Of a DNA stretch of 64,000 nucleotides, positions 8,207 through 16,864 are shown in pieces (within the stretch, counting starts at the first letter, position 1; the number at the start of each line of letters is the position of its first letter). Under the pieces are notes generated by a model that saw only the letters and a list, made by a program, of their open reading frames with translations, was not told the DNA's origin and ran no database searches. The stretch spans positions 51,456 to 115,455 of the forward strand of contig NZ_BPQG01000018.1 in NCBI RefSeq assembly GCF_022179125.1, read 5' to 3'. The translations under genes and the position numbers were made by a program. The stretch comes from Methylobacterium cerastii. Its GTDB lineage: Bacteria; Pseudomonadota; Alphaproteobacteria; Rhizobiales; Beijerinckiaceae.

Positions 8207-9577
8207 CTACGCGAACCGGCAATGCGTGAAACTCGGGTCGACCGAGCGCTTCCACGGACCTTCGAAGTCGGCGAGCCGGTCCTCGGCATGCGAGCGGCCG
8301 GCGGCGACGATCGCCTCCAGCGGCTGCAGGTAGATCGTCTCGTCCCGTCCCGAGGCGTCGCGGCGGGCGCGGGCCTTGAGGCCGGCGCGGGCGATGGCGA
8401 GCGCTTCGGCCGCGACCGCGCCGAGGCTGCGGCGGGGAACCGGCGTGGCGAGGCCCGAGCGCGGGACCGTGGCGCGGATCGCCTCCCGCTCCGTCGCGCT
8501 CCAGCCGGAGACGAGGTCGAGGGCGGCGTCGAGCGAGGCCTCGTCGTAGAGCAGGCCGACCCAGAACGCGGCCTGCGCCGCAATCATCCCGGCGTCGCCG
8601 ACGTCGGCGCCGCGCATCTCGAGGAAGCGCTTGAGCCGGACTTCCGGGAAGGCGGTCGAGGCGTGATTCGCCCAGTCGGAGACGGTGGCGTACTCGCCCG
8701 GCATCTGGGCGAGCTTGCCGGCCATCAGATCGCGGAACGAGGCGCCCGAGACGTCGTGGTAGGTGTCGCCGCGCTTGACGAAATACATCGGCATGTCGAG
8801 CAACCAGTCGACGTAGCCCTCGTAGCCGAAGCCTTCGTCGAAGGCGAAGCCCAGCATGCCGGTGCGGTCGGGGTCGGTGTCGCGCCAGATCTCGGAGCGG
8901 CGCGACAGGAAACCGTTGGGCCGCCCGTCGGTGAATGGCGAGTTGGCGAACAGGGCGGTCGCCACCGGCTGCAGCGCCAGCGAGGCGCGGAGCTTGCGCA
9001 CCATGTCGGGTTCGGAAGCGAAATCGACGTTGACCTGCACGGTGGCGGTGCGCAGCATCATGTCGAGGCCGAGGGACCCGACCTTCGGCATGTAGCCGGC
9101 CATGATCTTGTAGCGGCTCTTGGGCATCGCCGGCGTCTCGGCCCGCGACCATTTCGGGCTCATCGCGAGGTCGAGGAAACCGATGCCGAGGCCGTCTGCG
9201 ACGCGTTTCGTGGCGGCCAGGTGCTCGTCGAGCTCCGTCGCAGTGGCGTGCACGTCGGCGACCGGTGCGCCCGACAGCTCGAACTGGCCGCCCGGCTCGA
9301 TCGAGATCGCGCCGCCGGCCTGCCCCGCGAGGCCGATGACGTGGCCCGCGTCGAGGATCGGCTCCCAGCCGGTCTCGCGGCCGACGCCCTCGAGCAGCGC
9401 GCGGATGCCGCGCTCGCCCGCATAGGGAACGGGTTCGCGGGTCTCGACGTAGAAGGGGATCTTCTCGTGCTCGGTGCCGATCGCGAAGTCCGCGCGCGGC
9501 TTCTCGCCGGCGGCGAACCAGTCGATCAGTTCGACACGCGTGGTGAGCGGTGTCGTGTCGGACGTATCGCGCGCCAT
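8207..9577 (-). CDS. gshA: Glutamate-cysteine ligase (plant/alphaproteobacterial type)
   Basis: GshA forms gamma-glutamylcysteine from glutamate, cysteine and ATP, the first step of glutathione synthesis. The ATG at 9577 gives 456 aa, the usual length of the GCS2/plant-type enzymes in alphaproteobacteria. Motifs include FAIGTEHEKIPF, the glycine/glutamate-rich EPGGQFELSGAP substrate loop, and MLRTATVQVNVDF. Upstream in-frame codons lack conservation. Methylobacterium also uses glutathione for formaldehyde detoxification in some species, but this gene is ordinary housekeeping. Gap to rsmE upstream: about 225 bases without a recognised gene. Confidence 0.94.
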   Translation of the reverse strand: MARDTSDTTPLTTRVELIDWFAAGEKPRADFAIGTEHEKIPFYVETREPVPYAGERGIRALLEGVGRETGWEPILDAGHVIGLAGQAGGAISIEPGGQFELSGAPVADVHATATELDEHLAATKRVADGLGIGFLDLAMSPKWSRAETPAMPKSRYKIMAGYMPKVGSLGLDMMLRTATVQVNVDFASEPDMVRKLRASLALQPVATALFANSPFTDGRPNGFLSRRSEIWRDTDPDRTGMLGFAFDEGFGYEGYVDWLLDMPMYFVKRGDTYHDVSGASFRDLMAGKLAQMPGEYATVSDWANHASTAFPEVRLKRFLEMRGADVGDAGMIAAQAAFWVGLLYDEASLDAALDLVSGWSATEREAIRATVPRSGLATPVPRRSLGAVAAEALAIARAGLKARARRDASGRDETIYLQPLEAIVAAGRSHAEDRLADFEGPWKRSVDPSFTHCRFA

Positions 9578-9802
9578 GCGCTGCCTCGCCAAGAAATCAT
9601 GGGCTGAACTCGGGAAGCGCGCCGGCCGTCTGGAAGAGAGCGATGCGGTCGTGTTCCGTCGCCGGGATGGCTCGTGCATAGTCCAGGGCGCCGGACACGA
9701 CAACGCGACCCTGGGCTTCCCTGCCCCGCATCGGCGGCCAATCGCCCGGCGCCGAGGCCGTCCCGAAGTGCCGATGTGCGCAGGCGCACGCCGGCGGGCG
9801 GG

Positions 9803-10555
9803 TCACCGCGCGTCGCCGAGCACGGCCTGGACCAGGGCGAGGGCTGCGACCATCGCGGTGTCCGCTCGCAGGATGCGGGGGCCGAGGGAGAGCGCCACGG
9901 CGTTCGGCCGCGCCAGGATCGCCGCGCGTTCCTCCGGGGCGAACCCGCCTTCCGGCCCGATCAGGACGGCGAGCGGCACCGGGACCGAGGGGTCGGCGGC
10001 CGCGCGCAGGGCCGCGACCGGGTCGGCGATGGGCGCGTCCTCGTCGCAGAACACCAGCAGCCGCTCCGGGGCGAGGTCGGCGAGCGCCGCGGGCAGGCGC
10101 GCGGCCTCCATCAGGGTCGGCACGGCGAGGATGCCGCACTGCTCCGCCGCCTCGATCATGTTGGCGTGCAGGCGGTCGGTGTTGAGGCGTTCGCCCTGGG
10201 TGTAGCGGGTCAGGACCGGGCGGATCGTGCCCGCCCCCATCTCCACCGCCTTCTGGGCGAGGTAGTCGAGCCGCGCGCTCTTCAGGGGCGCGAACAGGTA
10301 GTGCAGGTCGGGCGCGACGGTCTGCGTGCGTGCCTGGTCCACGACGGTGAGGTGCGCGCTCTTGCGGCCCGACGGAACCAGGCTCGCCCGCCACTCGCCG
10401 TGCCGTCCGTTGAACAGCAGCACCGGGTCGTCCGGCTGCCGGCGCAGGACGTTCAGCAGGTAGTTCGCCTGCGCCCGGTCGAGGGGGAGGTTCGCGCCCG
10501 CGAAGAGGTCGTGCGCCACGTGGAGACGGGGCGCGGTGAAGTCGTAGGCGGCCAT
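9803..10555 (-). CDS. rsmE: 16S rRNA m3U1498 methyltransferase
   Basis: This is a 250-aa SPOUT-class methyltransferase. The C-terminal SAM-binding knot is clear: LAVLIGPEGGFAPEE, followed by LSLGPRILRADTA, which are the RsmE signature motifs. The N-terminal PUA-like domain begins RLHVAHDLFAGANLPL and contains the YLLNVLRR stretch. The start is the ATG at 10555; longer readings upstream lack conservation. The enzyme methylates U1498 in the decoding region of 16S rRNA. It precedes gshA on the same strand and is probably part of the same transcription unit. Confidence 0.94.
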   Translation of the reverse strand: MAAYDFTAPRLHVAHDLFAGANLPLDRAQANYLLNVLRRQPDDPVLLFNGRHGEWRASLVPSGRKSAHLTVVDQARTQTVAPDLHYLFAPLKSARLDYLAQKAVEMGAGTIRPVLTRYTQGERLNTDRLHANMIEAAEQCGILAVPTLMEAARLPAALADLAPERLLVFCDEDAPIADPVAALRAAADPSVPVPLAVLIGPEGGFAPEERAAILARPNAVALSLGPRILRADTAMVAALALVQAVLGDAR

Positions 10556-10847
10556 CCGGGCTCCGTCGCGTGCGCATGCGCGGCTGTCAACGCCTGGACA
10601 GGATCGACGATGTTGCCGAAACACCACGAGCCCGGGTTTTCGAAACGTTGCCCAGCCATGTCGGCGCCGGCCCGTTTGCGGCTCGATTGACGCCACATTC
10701 CTATGGCGAAGCGGAGCCCGGATCAGTCCGGGCCGTCCGTTCCGCAGCGCGGCCGCCATCCGGATCAAGACGACATCCGTCGACGCTGCGTGCCACGCCG
10801 ACGGCGCTTCACCCGCGACCGGGGCGGATCTCCAGGGAGTCGAGACC

Positions 10848-11315
10848 ATGCGCATCAAGACCTACGGACTGGCCGCCGCCCTGGTGGTCGGTAGCTTCGC
10901 CGCCAGCACCGCCGCCTTCGCCCAGGGCGCCGAGTGCGGCACGATCCAGACGACGCTCCAGACCCGCAAGGACCTCGTCTCCCGGGCGAACTCCGCCTCC
11001 ACGGCGAAGAAGAAGATGACCCCCCAGGAGGCCTGCGCCCTGTTCGGCAAGCTGCAGGCCAACGGCGTTGAGGGCATGAAGTGGATCGCCGCCAACAAGG
11101 AGTGGTGCTCGATCCCCGATTCGTTCGCGGAGGGCTTCAAGGCGGACCACACCAAGGTCGTCGGCATCCGCACCAAGATCTGCGGCATGGCGGCTCAAGC
11201 CACCAAGATGGAGGCGCAGGCCCGCGCCCAGGCCCAGAACGGTGGCGGCGGTGGCGGCCTGCTCGGCGGCCCCGGCCTGACCGGCCAGTTCAAGATGCCG
11301 CAGGGCGCGCTCTGA
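10848..11315 (+). CDS. Small exported four-cysteine protein of unknown function
   Basis: This 155-aa protein has a clean signal peptide (about 1-25, AFA cleavage site). The mature part has four cysteines (30, 63, 87, 112), which could form two disulfides in the periplasm, and a helical region with many Lys/Gln/Ala. It ends in a Gly-rich tail (residues about 132-142). An AGGGAG-like ribosome-binding site (ccagggagtcg) precedes the ATG. I do not recognise a named family; similar short exported proteins are common in Methylobacterium. It precedes ubiA with a 52-base gap, but the functions need not be linked. Confidence 0.75.
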   Translation: MRIKTYGLAAALVVGSFAASTAAFAQGAECGTIQTTLQTRKDLVSRANSASTAKKKMTPQEACALFGKLQANGVEGMKWIAANKEWCSIPDSFAEGFKADHTKVVGIRTKICGMAAQATKMEAQARAQAQNGGGGGGLLGGPGLTGQFKMPQGAL

Positions 11316-11367
11316 GGCGGATGCGACGCAGCCTCCGCCCCACGCGAACCCGATCGCAGGCCTCGGC

Positions 11368-12318
11368 GTGAACGCCACGAAGGCCGTGGAACCGCCCGTC
11401 GCCGACGCCGTCACCGGCCACTGGGTCGACCGGCTCGCGCCGCGGGCCGCGCGGCCCTTCCTCCGGCTCGCGCGGATCGACCGGCCGATCGGCTGGTGGC
11501 TGCTGCTGCTGCCGTGCTGGTGGTCGACGGCGTTGGCCGCCACCCATGCCGGCCTGCCCTGGCCCGACCCGCGCCACCTGCTGCTGTTCCTCGTCGGCGC
11601 GGTGGCGATGCGGGGGGCCGGCTCGACCTACAACGACATCGCCGACCGCGACCTCGACGCCCAGGTCGAGCGCACGCGCTCCCGCCCCCTGCCCTCGGGC
11701 CAGGTGAGCACGCGGGCCGCGGCCGCCTTCCTCGCCGTCCAGGCGCTGGTCGGCTTCCTGGTGCTGATCCAGTTCGACGCCTTCGCGATCGGCGTCGGGC
11801 TGTGCTCGCTGGTGCCGGTGGCGATCTACCCGTTCATGAAGCGTGTCATGTCGATGCCGCAGCTCGTCCTCGGCCTCGCCTTCTCCTGGGGCGCGCTGAT
11901 GGGCTGGGCGGCGCTGCTCGACCAGGTCGGCGTGCCGGCGCTGCTGCTCTACGCCGGCACCATCGCCTGGGTGGTCGGCTACGACACGATCTACGCGGTG
12001 CAGGACATCGAGGACGACGAGATCGCCGGCATCCGCTCGTCGGCGCGGTTCTTCGGCGCGCGGCTTCGGCTGGCGGTCGGCGCCTGCTACGGCGCGGCGG
12101 TGCTGCTGATCGGCCTGGCCGCCTACGGGGCCGGCGCCGGTCTGCTGGGATGTCTCGGCGTCGCCGCCTTCGCAGCCCATCTCGGCCGCCAAGTCCTGCG
12201 CCTCAAGGCGCGCGACGGGCGCGAGGCGCTGGCCTTGTTCCGCTCGAACCGCGGAGCGGGCCTGATCCTGTTCGCGGGGCTTGCCGCCGACACGATCAAC
12301 CAGGGCTGGCCGACTTAA
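11368..12318 (+). CDS. ubiA: 4-hydroxybenzoate polyprenyltransferase
   Basis: UbiA attaches the polyprenyl tail to 4-hydroxybenzoate in ubiquinone synthesis. This 316-aa membrane protein starts at a GTG and has 8-9 hydrophobic segments. Both Asp-rich prenyl-diphosphate motifs are present: N89-D90-x-x-D93-x-x-x-D97 (NDIADRDLD) and the second, from YDTIYAVQDIEDDE (Asp206, Asp213, Asp216-217). The sequence RSRPLPSGQVS after the first motif is also typical. Ubiquinone is the electron acceptor for respiratory chains used during methylotrophic growth. Confidence 0.95.
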   Translation: MNATKAVEPPVADAVTGHWVDRLAPRAARPFLRLARIDRPIGWWLLLLPCWWSTALAATHAGLPWPDPRHLLLFLVGAVAMRGAGSTYNDIADRDLDAQVERTRSRPLPSGQVSTRAAAAFLAVQALVGFLVLIQFDAFAIGVGLCSLVPVAIYPFMKRVMSMPQLVLGLAFSWGALMGWAALLDQVGVPALLLYAGTIAWVVGYDTIYAVQDIEDDEIAGIRSSARFFGARLRLAVGACYGAAVLLIGLAAYGAGAGLLGCLGVAAFAAHLGRQVLRLKARDGREALALFRSNRGAGLILFAGLAADTINQGWPT

Positions 12319-12379
12319 GATAGTCTTCGATGCGGCGGATGACGGCTGGGTCTCGGGCGAGGCGCCCGGGGGGCGTCGC

Positions 12380-12898
12380 TTACGAGCGGGCGATGATCTC
12401 GTTCTCGCCGCGGTGGATCTGCGGGCGGACCGGGAGGCGGCCGGTCTTGCGGCGCACCAGGAAGCGCGGGCGGCGATCGCCGAGCGAGCCGTGGCGACGG
12501 CGGATGCGGGTCTTGCCGAGCATCAGGCGGCCGACCTGGGCGGCGACCACGGCGAGCACGCCGTCCTCACGCACGATCATCCGCGGCAGGCCGGTGCGGG
12601 CGGCGAGGTCGCGCCAGATCGCGACGACCTCGTCCTCGCAGAACGGGCCGAGGCTGGCCAGGACGGCGCCGGCGGCGTCGACGAGACACAGCGCGAACCG
12701 GTCCTCGCCGCAGCTCTCCGCCTCGTCGGCGGCGAAGGAGAGCGCGATGCCCGTGGGCTTAATCCCGCTGGCGCCGAACACCGGCAAGGCCGAGGCGGCG
12801 AAGGCGAAGCCGGCGGGCGCGGCGCCGTCCCGATCGGAACGGACGGTCTCGGCAAGATGATCGGTCGCGGTCCGGTCCATGGTTTCGAAGGTGTTCAT
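12380..12898 (-). CDS. DUF6101-like conserved protein
   Basis: A 172-aa soluble protein starting at the ATG at 12898; an upstream TTG at 12952 is less likely. The C-terminus is strongly basic (GDRRPRFLVRRKTGRL) and ends HRGENEIIARS. This pattern I associate with the Hyphomicrobiales family DUF6101; the family call is from memory and moderately sure. No catalytic motif, signal or membrane segment is visible. The basic tail could bind nucleic acid or phosphate groups, but that is only a guess. It diverges from the CysQ-like gene. Confidence 0.65.
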   Translation of the reverse strand: MNTFETMDRTATDHLAETVRSDRDGAAPAGFAFAASALPVFGASGIKPTGIALSFAADEAESCGEDRFALCLVDAAGAVLASLGPFCEDEVVAIWRDLAARTGLPRMIVREDGVLAVVAAQVGRLMLGKTRIRRRHGSLGDRRPRFLVRRKTGRLPVRPQIHRGENEIIARS

Positions 12899-13251
12899 CG
12901 GTCCGCCGTCCATTTGCAAGTGGCGACCTGCTGGGGTCGTCCGTTCTGCCAAGAAGATTGGCGTCTAACCTCCCCACGGTGCCTTAAGAGTGAGCGTTAA
13001 GCGATCGTGGACATCGCCTTCCCGTCGGGAATGCTCAATGGTTCCTTGCCGCGATCAGTGGGTTTTTCCGTTATCGCCCTGCGGCCTCGGCATCCTTGTG
13101 GCGCTTTCGAGCAGACCCTACAACGGTGCCGTCGCGCTCCGGCGCGTCGCTCCCCCGTCGCGCCCGGCAACGACCCGCACGTCGCGCCGGCGCGCGGAGC
13201 GGTGCGAGCCGCGATGCCGACCCCTTGCCCCATCGCCCGACACGGACCGCC
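12899..13251. other. Divergent intergenic region without a recognised gene
   Basis: These 353 bases separate two divergent genes and must hold both promoters. A small inverted repeat (CTTAA, 9 bases, TTAAG) lies at 12983-13001. Short open frames here have no convincing start or conserved pattern. No RNA gene was recognised. Confidence 0.4.
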
Positions 13252-14082
13252 ATGACCGACCCGATCTCCGCGGACTTCGTGCACGCCCTGATGCCGGACC
13301 TGCGCGAGGCCCTTCGCGAGGCGGCCTCCCTCGCCCTGCCGTTCTTCAAGGAAGGCGGCCATACCTCGGCGAAGATCTGGTCGAAGGCCGGCGGCTCGCC
13401 GGTGACGGAGGCGGACGTCGCCGTCGACACCTTCCTGAAGATCCGGCTGAGCCAGATCGTGCCGGAGGCGGCGTGGCTGTCCGAGGAGACGGCCGACGAC
13501 GCCGAGCGGATCGGGCACGACCTCGTCTGGATCGTCGACCCGATCGATGGCACCCGCGCCTTCCTGTCCGGCCATAGGGACTGGTCGATCGCGGTGGCGC
13601 TGCTGAAGGCCGGCGAGCCGGTGGTCGGCTTCGTCAACGCGCCGGCGCTCGGCCATGATTACGAGGCGATCCGGGGACGCGGCGCGACGCGCAACGGCGC
13701 CGCGATCGCCGCCGCGCGCGACGCGGCGCTTCCGACCGCCCGCGTCACCGGCCCGAAGCCGATGATCGATCGGTTGGAGCGCGGGGTCTCGCGCGATCGG
13801 GCTGAGCCGGCCTTCGACCGGATCGACCGGATTCCGTCGCTGGCCCTGCGGGTGGCCCGCGTCGCCGAAGGCTCGGTCGACGTCGGGCTGGTGTCGTCGG
13901 ACGCGCGCGACTGGGATCTCGCGGCCGCCGACCTGATCCTGCGCGAGGCCGGCGGGTCGGTCTGCGACATGGCCGGTGTCGCGACGGTCTACAACCGCCC
14001 CGATCCGGTGCATGGCGAGCTCATCGCGGTGCCGCACGGCCTGCGCGACGGCGTCGTCGCGGCCTGGGCCAAGGGCCGGTAG
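13252..14082 (+). CDS. CysQ-like 3'(2'),5'-bisphosphate nucleotidase / inositol monophosphatase family
   Basis: This 276-aa protein has the full Li+-sensitive phosphatase metal site: SEET around Glu78-Glu79, WIVDPIDGTRAFLSG with Asp96 and Asp99, and SDARDWDLAAADLILREAGG carrying the last Asp. In the CysQ group these enzymes hydrolyse PAP; others act on myo-inositol phosphates or histidinol phosphate. Because this organism's CysH uses APS rather than PAPS, PAP would come from other sulfotransfer or 4'-phosphopantetheine reactions. I favour the CysQ/HisN-like branch but the substrate is not decided by sequence alone. A hairpin follows the stop. Confidence 0.82.
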   Translation: MTDPISADFVHALMPDLREALREAASLALPFFKEGGHTSAKIWSKAGGSPVTEADVAVDTFLKIRLSQIVPEAAWLSEETADDAERIGHDLVWIVDPIDGTRAFLSGHRDWSIAVALLKAGEPVVGFVNAPALGHDYEAIRGRGATRNGAAIAAARDAALPTARVTGPKPMIDRLERGVSRDRAEPAFDRIDRIPSLALRVARVAEGSVDVGLVSSDARDWDLAAADLILREAGGSVCDMAGVATVYNRPDPVHGELIAVPHGLRDGVVAAWAKGR

Positions 14083-14120
14083 CCGTCTTCGAGCAAAAAA
14101 AGCGGCCTCGAAACGCGAAA

Positions 14121-14150
14121 GAGCCGACCCGGTCGGACCGGGATCGGCTC
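14121..14150. terminator. Probable bidirectional terminator hairpin
   Basis: Arms GAGCCGACCCGGT and ACCGGGATCGGCTC pair with one bulge. A run of seven A at 14095-14101 becomes a U-run for transcripts coming from the minus strand. It lies between the CysQ-like gene and the converging 78-aa gene. Confidence 0.55.
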
Positions 14151-14236
14151 ATTGCTGTCGGTCTAAGGCTGGCCCTCGCCGGCTTGCGTTCGTGCCTGGC
14201 GGTCACCCGCTCTCGGCCGTTCGCCGCCGCGGGCGA

Positions 14237-14473
14237 TCAGGCGTGGGCGGCTTCGCGCAGCGCGAGAGCCGCTGGCGCGAGCCCGAGGCGCTCGGCGAGA
14301 TGCCAGCGCAGTTCCCGGGGCGAATGGTAGTTGTAGGAGCCATCGATGAGGTGGGAGAGGTCGAGGGTCGGGGCGTCCGACGTCGCGCTCTGCCTGATGC
14401 GTCCCACCTTGAAGGTCGCCGAATCCGTGACGGGCGACCGGACGCTACGGCGTCGGGTGTATTCGAACAACAT
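14237..14473 (-). CDS. Small hypothetical protein (78 aa)
   Basis: The frame is open further upstream, but the ATG at 14473 gives the compact 78-aa form. The C-terminal half (LSHLIDGSYNYHSPRELRWHLAERLGLAP) is a mixed helical segment that looks like a folded protein. The N-terminus is basic (FEYTRRRSVRSP). No known family is recognised. It sits between the CysQ-like gene and cspA on the minus strand, about 190 bases from cspA. Confidence 0.5.
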   Translation of the reverse strand: MLFEYTRRRSVRSPVTDSATFKVGRIRQSATSDAPTLDLSHLIDGSYNYHSPRELRWHLAERLGLAPAALALREAAHA

Positions 14474-14659
14474 GGTGTGTGTTTTTGTCTTCCGATTGAC
14501 CGGGTTTGCTCCGCAGCATGGCGGACCCGGCTCTGTTTCTAAGCTGTGGCGATTAAGATTTGGTTTACCTTGACCGTCCGGCGCAACCGTTCCCGAGGGA
14601 TGGCGGCGTCGGATGGTTTCGACCGCGTTCACGGTCGCGTGGATGGGAGACCGATGGCC

Positions 14660-14869
14660 TCAGGCAGCCTGGAGGTTGCCGGCGGCGTCCTTGCCGCTGC
14701 GCTTGTCGGTGAGGATCTCGTAGGAGACCTTCTGACCCTCGATCAGGTTGCGCATGCCGGCGCGCTCGACGGCGGAGATGTGGACGAACACGTCCTTGCC
14801 GCCGTCATCCGGCTGGATGAAGCCGTAGCCCTTGGTCTCGTTGAACCACTTCACGGTACCGGTATTCAC
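14660..14869 (-). CDS. cspA: Cold-shock domain protein
   Basis: A 69-aa single cold-shock domain. RNP1 (KGYGFIQP) and RNP2 (DVFVHIS) are both present in a GTVKWFNETKGYGF context, the classic RNA/ssDNA-binding five-stranded barrel. The C-terminal half is of the alphaproteobacterial type (EGQKVSYEILTDKRSGKDAAGNLQ). Such proteins act as RNA chaperones and antiterminators. About 290 bases upstream contain no gene; csp mRNAs commonly have long structured leaders, so a regulatory 5' UTR is possible here but not demonstrated. Confidence 0.95.
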   Translation of the reverse strand: MNTGTVKWFNETKGYGFIQPDDGGKDVFVHISAVERAGMRNLIEGQKVSYEILTDKRSGKDAAGNLQAA

Positions 14870-15160
14870 GTAGAGAACCTCGTATCGACGATGGGTCGAG
14901 CCGTCCCGCTCCTGAGAACGCGACCGGATCGACTGACTTCTAAGTCTGGTATGGGTGGCAGGGCATCGGGCATGAGACCCGTAACCGGCGTCCGTCCCAG
15001 GGTTGAGCCCCCCACAACCCTATCTAAGGGTTGCCTGCGGCCGCAACAAGGCAAGGATGCAGCATCTCGGCGAGGCCCGGCGAAACCGGGTCCGCGGCCG
15101 CTGGGATTTTCGGGTGCCTCGGTGCATATAAGGGTTCGCGTTCAGGCTTTTAGGCGATCC

Positions 15161-15550
15161 ATGGCAGGTATCTCGGTTTCGTTGGAAGGGGCCAACATCC
15201 AGCTCTCCTTCCAGAAGGACGATCAGGCGACCGCCGTCGTGATGGATGCCCGCGCCGCCCGCGCCCTCGTGCGCGCCGTCGGCCAGCTACTCACCGCCAT
15301 CGACGAGCCCGAGGAGGCCGACATGGCCGACGAGATGGGCGACGAGGACATCGCGATGCTCGACGTCACCTCCTCGGCGATCGAAGTCGGCACCGACGAT
15401 CAGGGCCAAGCCGTCGTCGCCTTCCAGGCGGGGGCCCTGCCGCCGTTCCAGCTGCGCCTGACCGACGAAGAGGCCCGTCACGTGGCGACGAGCCTCTCCG
15501 AGATCCTCGTGGCGCCGCGCGACGTCAGGGCGTCGCACGGCGGCCATTGA
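15161..15550 (+). CDS. Conserved acidic hypothetical protein (129 aa)
   Basis: The ATG at 15161 starts MAGISVSLEGANIQLSF. The 200 open codons upstream look non-coding. The protein alternates beta-like segments (SVSLEGANIQLSFQ, QAVVAFQAGALPPFQLRL) with helices. It has a strongly acidic middle (EPEEADMADEMGDEDIAML) and contains no membrane segment or cysteine. I do not recognise the family. It converges with a proline-rich minus-strand gene only 7 bases away. Confidence 0.6.
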   Translation: MAGISVSLEGANIQLSFQKDDQATAVVMDARAARALVRAVGQLLTAIDEPEEADMADEMGDEDIAMLDVTSSAIEVGTDDQGQAVVAFQAGALPPFQLRLTDEEARHVATSLSEILVAPRDVRASHGGH

Positions 15551-15557
15551 GCCGTCC

Positions 15558-15764
15558 TCACATCCGGACGCCGGGGTCCGTCGGGGCGCCGGGGAACACG
15601 TCCGGCTCGGAGCCGGGGCCGCCCGGTTCGCCGATGCCGGGGTCGTTGACTGGATAGGGCGTGCGCGGCCCGGTCGGGCCGATATCGGGCAGGTCGTCCG
15701 GCGGAACGGGCGGCGGAAGGTCGCCGGGGGTGGGATCGGGGGTCGGAAGGCCGGGGTTGGCCAT
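15558..15764 (-). CDS. Proline/glycine-rich small protein (68 aa)
   Basis: Starting at the ATG at 15764, this peptide is almost entirely Pro, Gly, Asp and Thr with repeated short patterns (PTPDPTPGDLPPPVPPDDLPD). It is probably disordered. It has no signal sequence, so a wall or surface role is not supported. Similar short Pro-rich open frames occur in Methylobacterium genomes, but composition alone makes a real product uncertain. It diverges from the PfpI-family gene, with a 147-base spacer. Confidence 0.4.
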   Translation of the reverse strand: MANPGLPTPDPTPGDLPPPVPPDDLPDIGPTGPRTPYPVNDPGIGEPGGPGSEPDVFPGAPTDPGVRM

Positions 15765-15911
15765 GCGTTGCCTCGTGCAGGTGGGTGGTGGGTTAGGCAA
15801 CGGATCGCCCGCGCGAGGGTTCCGCGCAGTCCTGGGTTGCCGCTTGGTCCGGGAACCGCGCGCGAGCGTCCCGGTTTGCCGGCCGACGCCATCCATGCGG
15901 AGCGAAACGCC

Positions 15912-16490
15912 ATGCCCGACATCAAGCAAGCCAAGGTCCTGATCCTCGCCACCGACGGGTTCGAGGAGACCGAGCTCACCGTTCCCCAGGCCAAGCTGCG
16001 CCAGGCCGGCGCGACGGTGCACGTCGCCGCGCCGAAGTCGCGCGAGAAGCCGGAATCGATCCGCGGCTGGGACAAGACCGACTGGGGCAAGAACGTCGCG
16101 GTCGACCTCGACCTGGAAGGCGTCGACCCGGGCGCCTACGACGCGCTCGTCCTGCCCGGCGGCCAGATCAACCCGGACAAGCTCCGCCTCGAGCCGAAGG
16201 CGCTGGAGGTGATCAAGGCCTTCGTGACCTCCGGCAAGGTGGTCGCCGCGATCTGTCACGCGCCGTGGCTGCTGATCGAGGTCGGCGCCGCGAAGGGCCG
16301 CGACCTGACCTCGTTCTCCTCGATCCGCACGGACGTGATCAACGCCGGCGGCCGCTGGCACGACCGGGAGGTCGTGACCGACCACGGTATCGTCACCAGC
16401 CGCAACCCGGGCGATCTCGACGCCTTCTCGGCCAAGATCATCGAGGAGATCGCGGAAGGGCGGCACGCGCCGCGGTCGCTCGCCGCCTGA
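15912..16490 (+). CDS. DJ-1/PfpI-family protein (general stress protein 18 type)
   Basis: A 192-aa class-I glutamine-amidotransferase-like domain. The nucleophile elbow VAAICHAPW has Cys115, and the acidic partner lies in the N-terminal DGFEETEL segment. The length and the RGWDKTDWGKNVAVDLDLEGVDP insertion fit the PfpI/YraA/YhbO group. Members act as chaperones, deglycases or hydrolases for reactive carbonyls; the true activity is debated. In a methylotroph a role against aldehyde damage is attractive but only inferred. A good terminator follows. Confidence 0.88.
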   Translation: MPDIKQAKVLILATDGFEETELTVPQAKLRQAGATVHVAAPKSREKPESIRGWDKTDWGKNVAVDLDLEGVDPGAYDALVLPGGQINPDKLRLEPKALEVIKAFVTSGKVVAAICHAPWLLIEVGAAKGRDLTSFSSIRTDVINAGGRWHDREVVTDHGIVTSRNPGDLDAFSAKIIEEIAEGRHAPRSLAA

Positions 16491-16511
16491 TCGGTTGTCC
16501 GAACGCGACGA

Positions 16512-16537
16512 GGCCGTCCACCTTTCGGTGGGCGGCC
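16512..16537 (+). terminator. Intrinsic terminator after the PfpI-family gene
   Basis: An 11-base stem (GGCCGTCCACC and GGTGGGCGGCC, with one G-T pair) closes a short loop and is followed by TTT and further T-rich sequence. Confidence 0.7.
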
Positions 16538-16570
16538 TTTCGCGTGTTTCGAGACGGTCGCCCGAAGCGC

Positions 16571-16864
16571 TCAGCGCTTGGCGACGAGCGCTTTCTGCGG
16601 CTTCGGCTTCGCACCGGTGGTGCTGGCGATGAGCGCCGAGAGGTGATCCTGATCGAGGTTGGCCGACGCCTTGGCCGGCTGGGCCGCGGCGCGTTCTGCC
16701 CTGCGCGGCTCGATCGACCCGGTTGTGGCCGGATCGGGGAGGCTCGCCTGGATCTGCGCGCTGGGCGCCGGATCGCGCTGGACCCGAAGCGCCCAGTGGG
16801 CGGCGGTGGACAGCGCCGCGATCGCCAGGATCGCCTTGACGCCGCTGGTGAGGAACCCCCGCAT
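16571..16864 (-). CDS. Small single-pass membrane protein, unknown function
   Basis: The ATG at 16864 gives 97 aa. Residues about 7-26 (SGVKAILAIAALSTAAHWAL) form one transmembrane or uncleaved signal segment. The rest is an exported-looking Ala/Pro/Lys-rich tail ending in basic residues (KPKPQKALVAKR). No family is recognised. A TTG six codons upstream is an alternative start. It ends beside the terminator of the PfpI-family gene on the other strand. Confidence 0.55.
   Translation of the reverse strand: MRGFLTSGVKAILAIAALSTAAHWALRVQRDPAPSAQIQASLPDPATTGSIEPRRAERAAAQPAKASANLDQDHLSALIASTTGAKPKPQKALVAKR

Noticed and set aside
13007-13255. An 82-codon frame between DUF6101 and the CysQ-like gene
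   Set aside because: It starts with GTG, has no family resemblance, and is rich in Arg/Pro/Cys as expected for non-coding high-GC DNA.
14546-15160. 205-codon N-terminal extension of the 129-aa protein
   Set aside because: It crosses cspA on the other strand and lacks protein-like composition; the ATG at 15161 gives a compact product.
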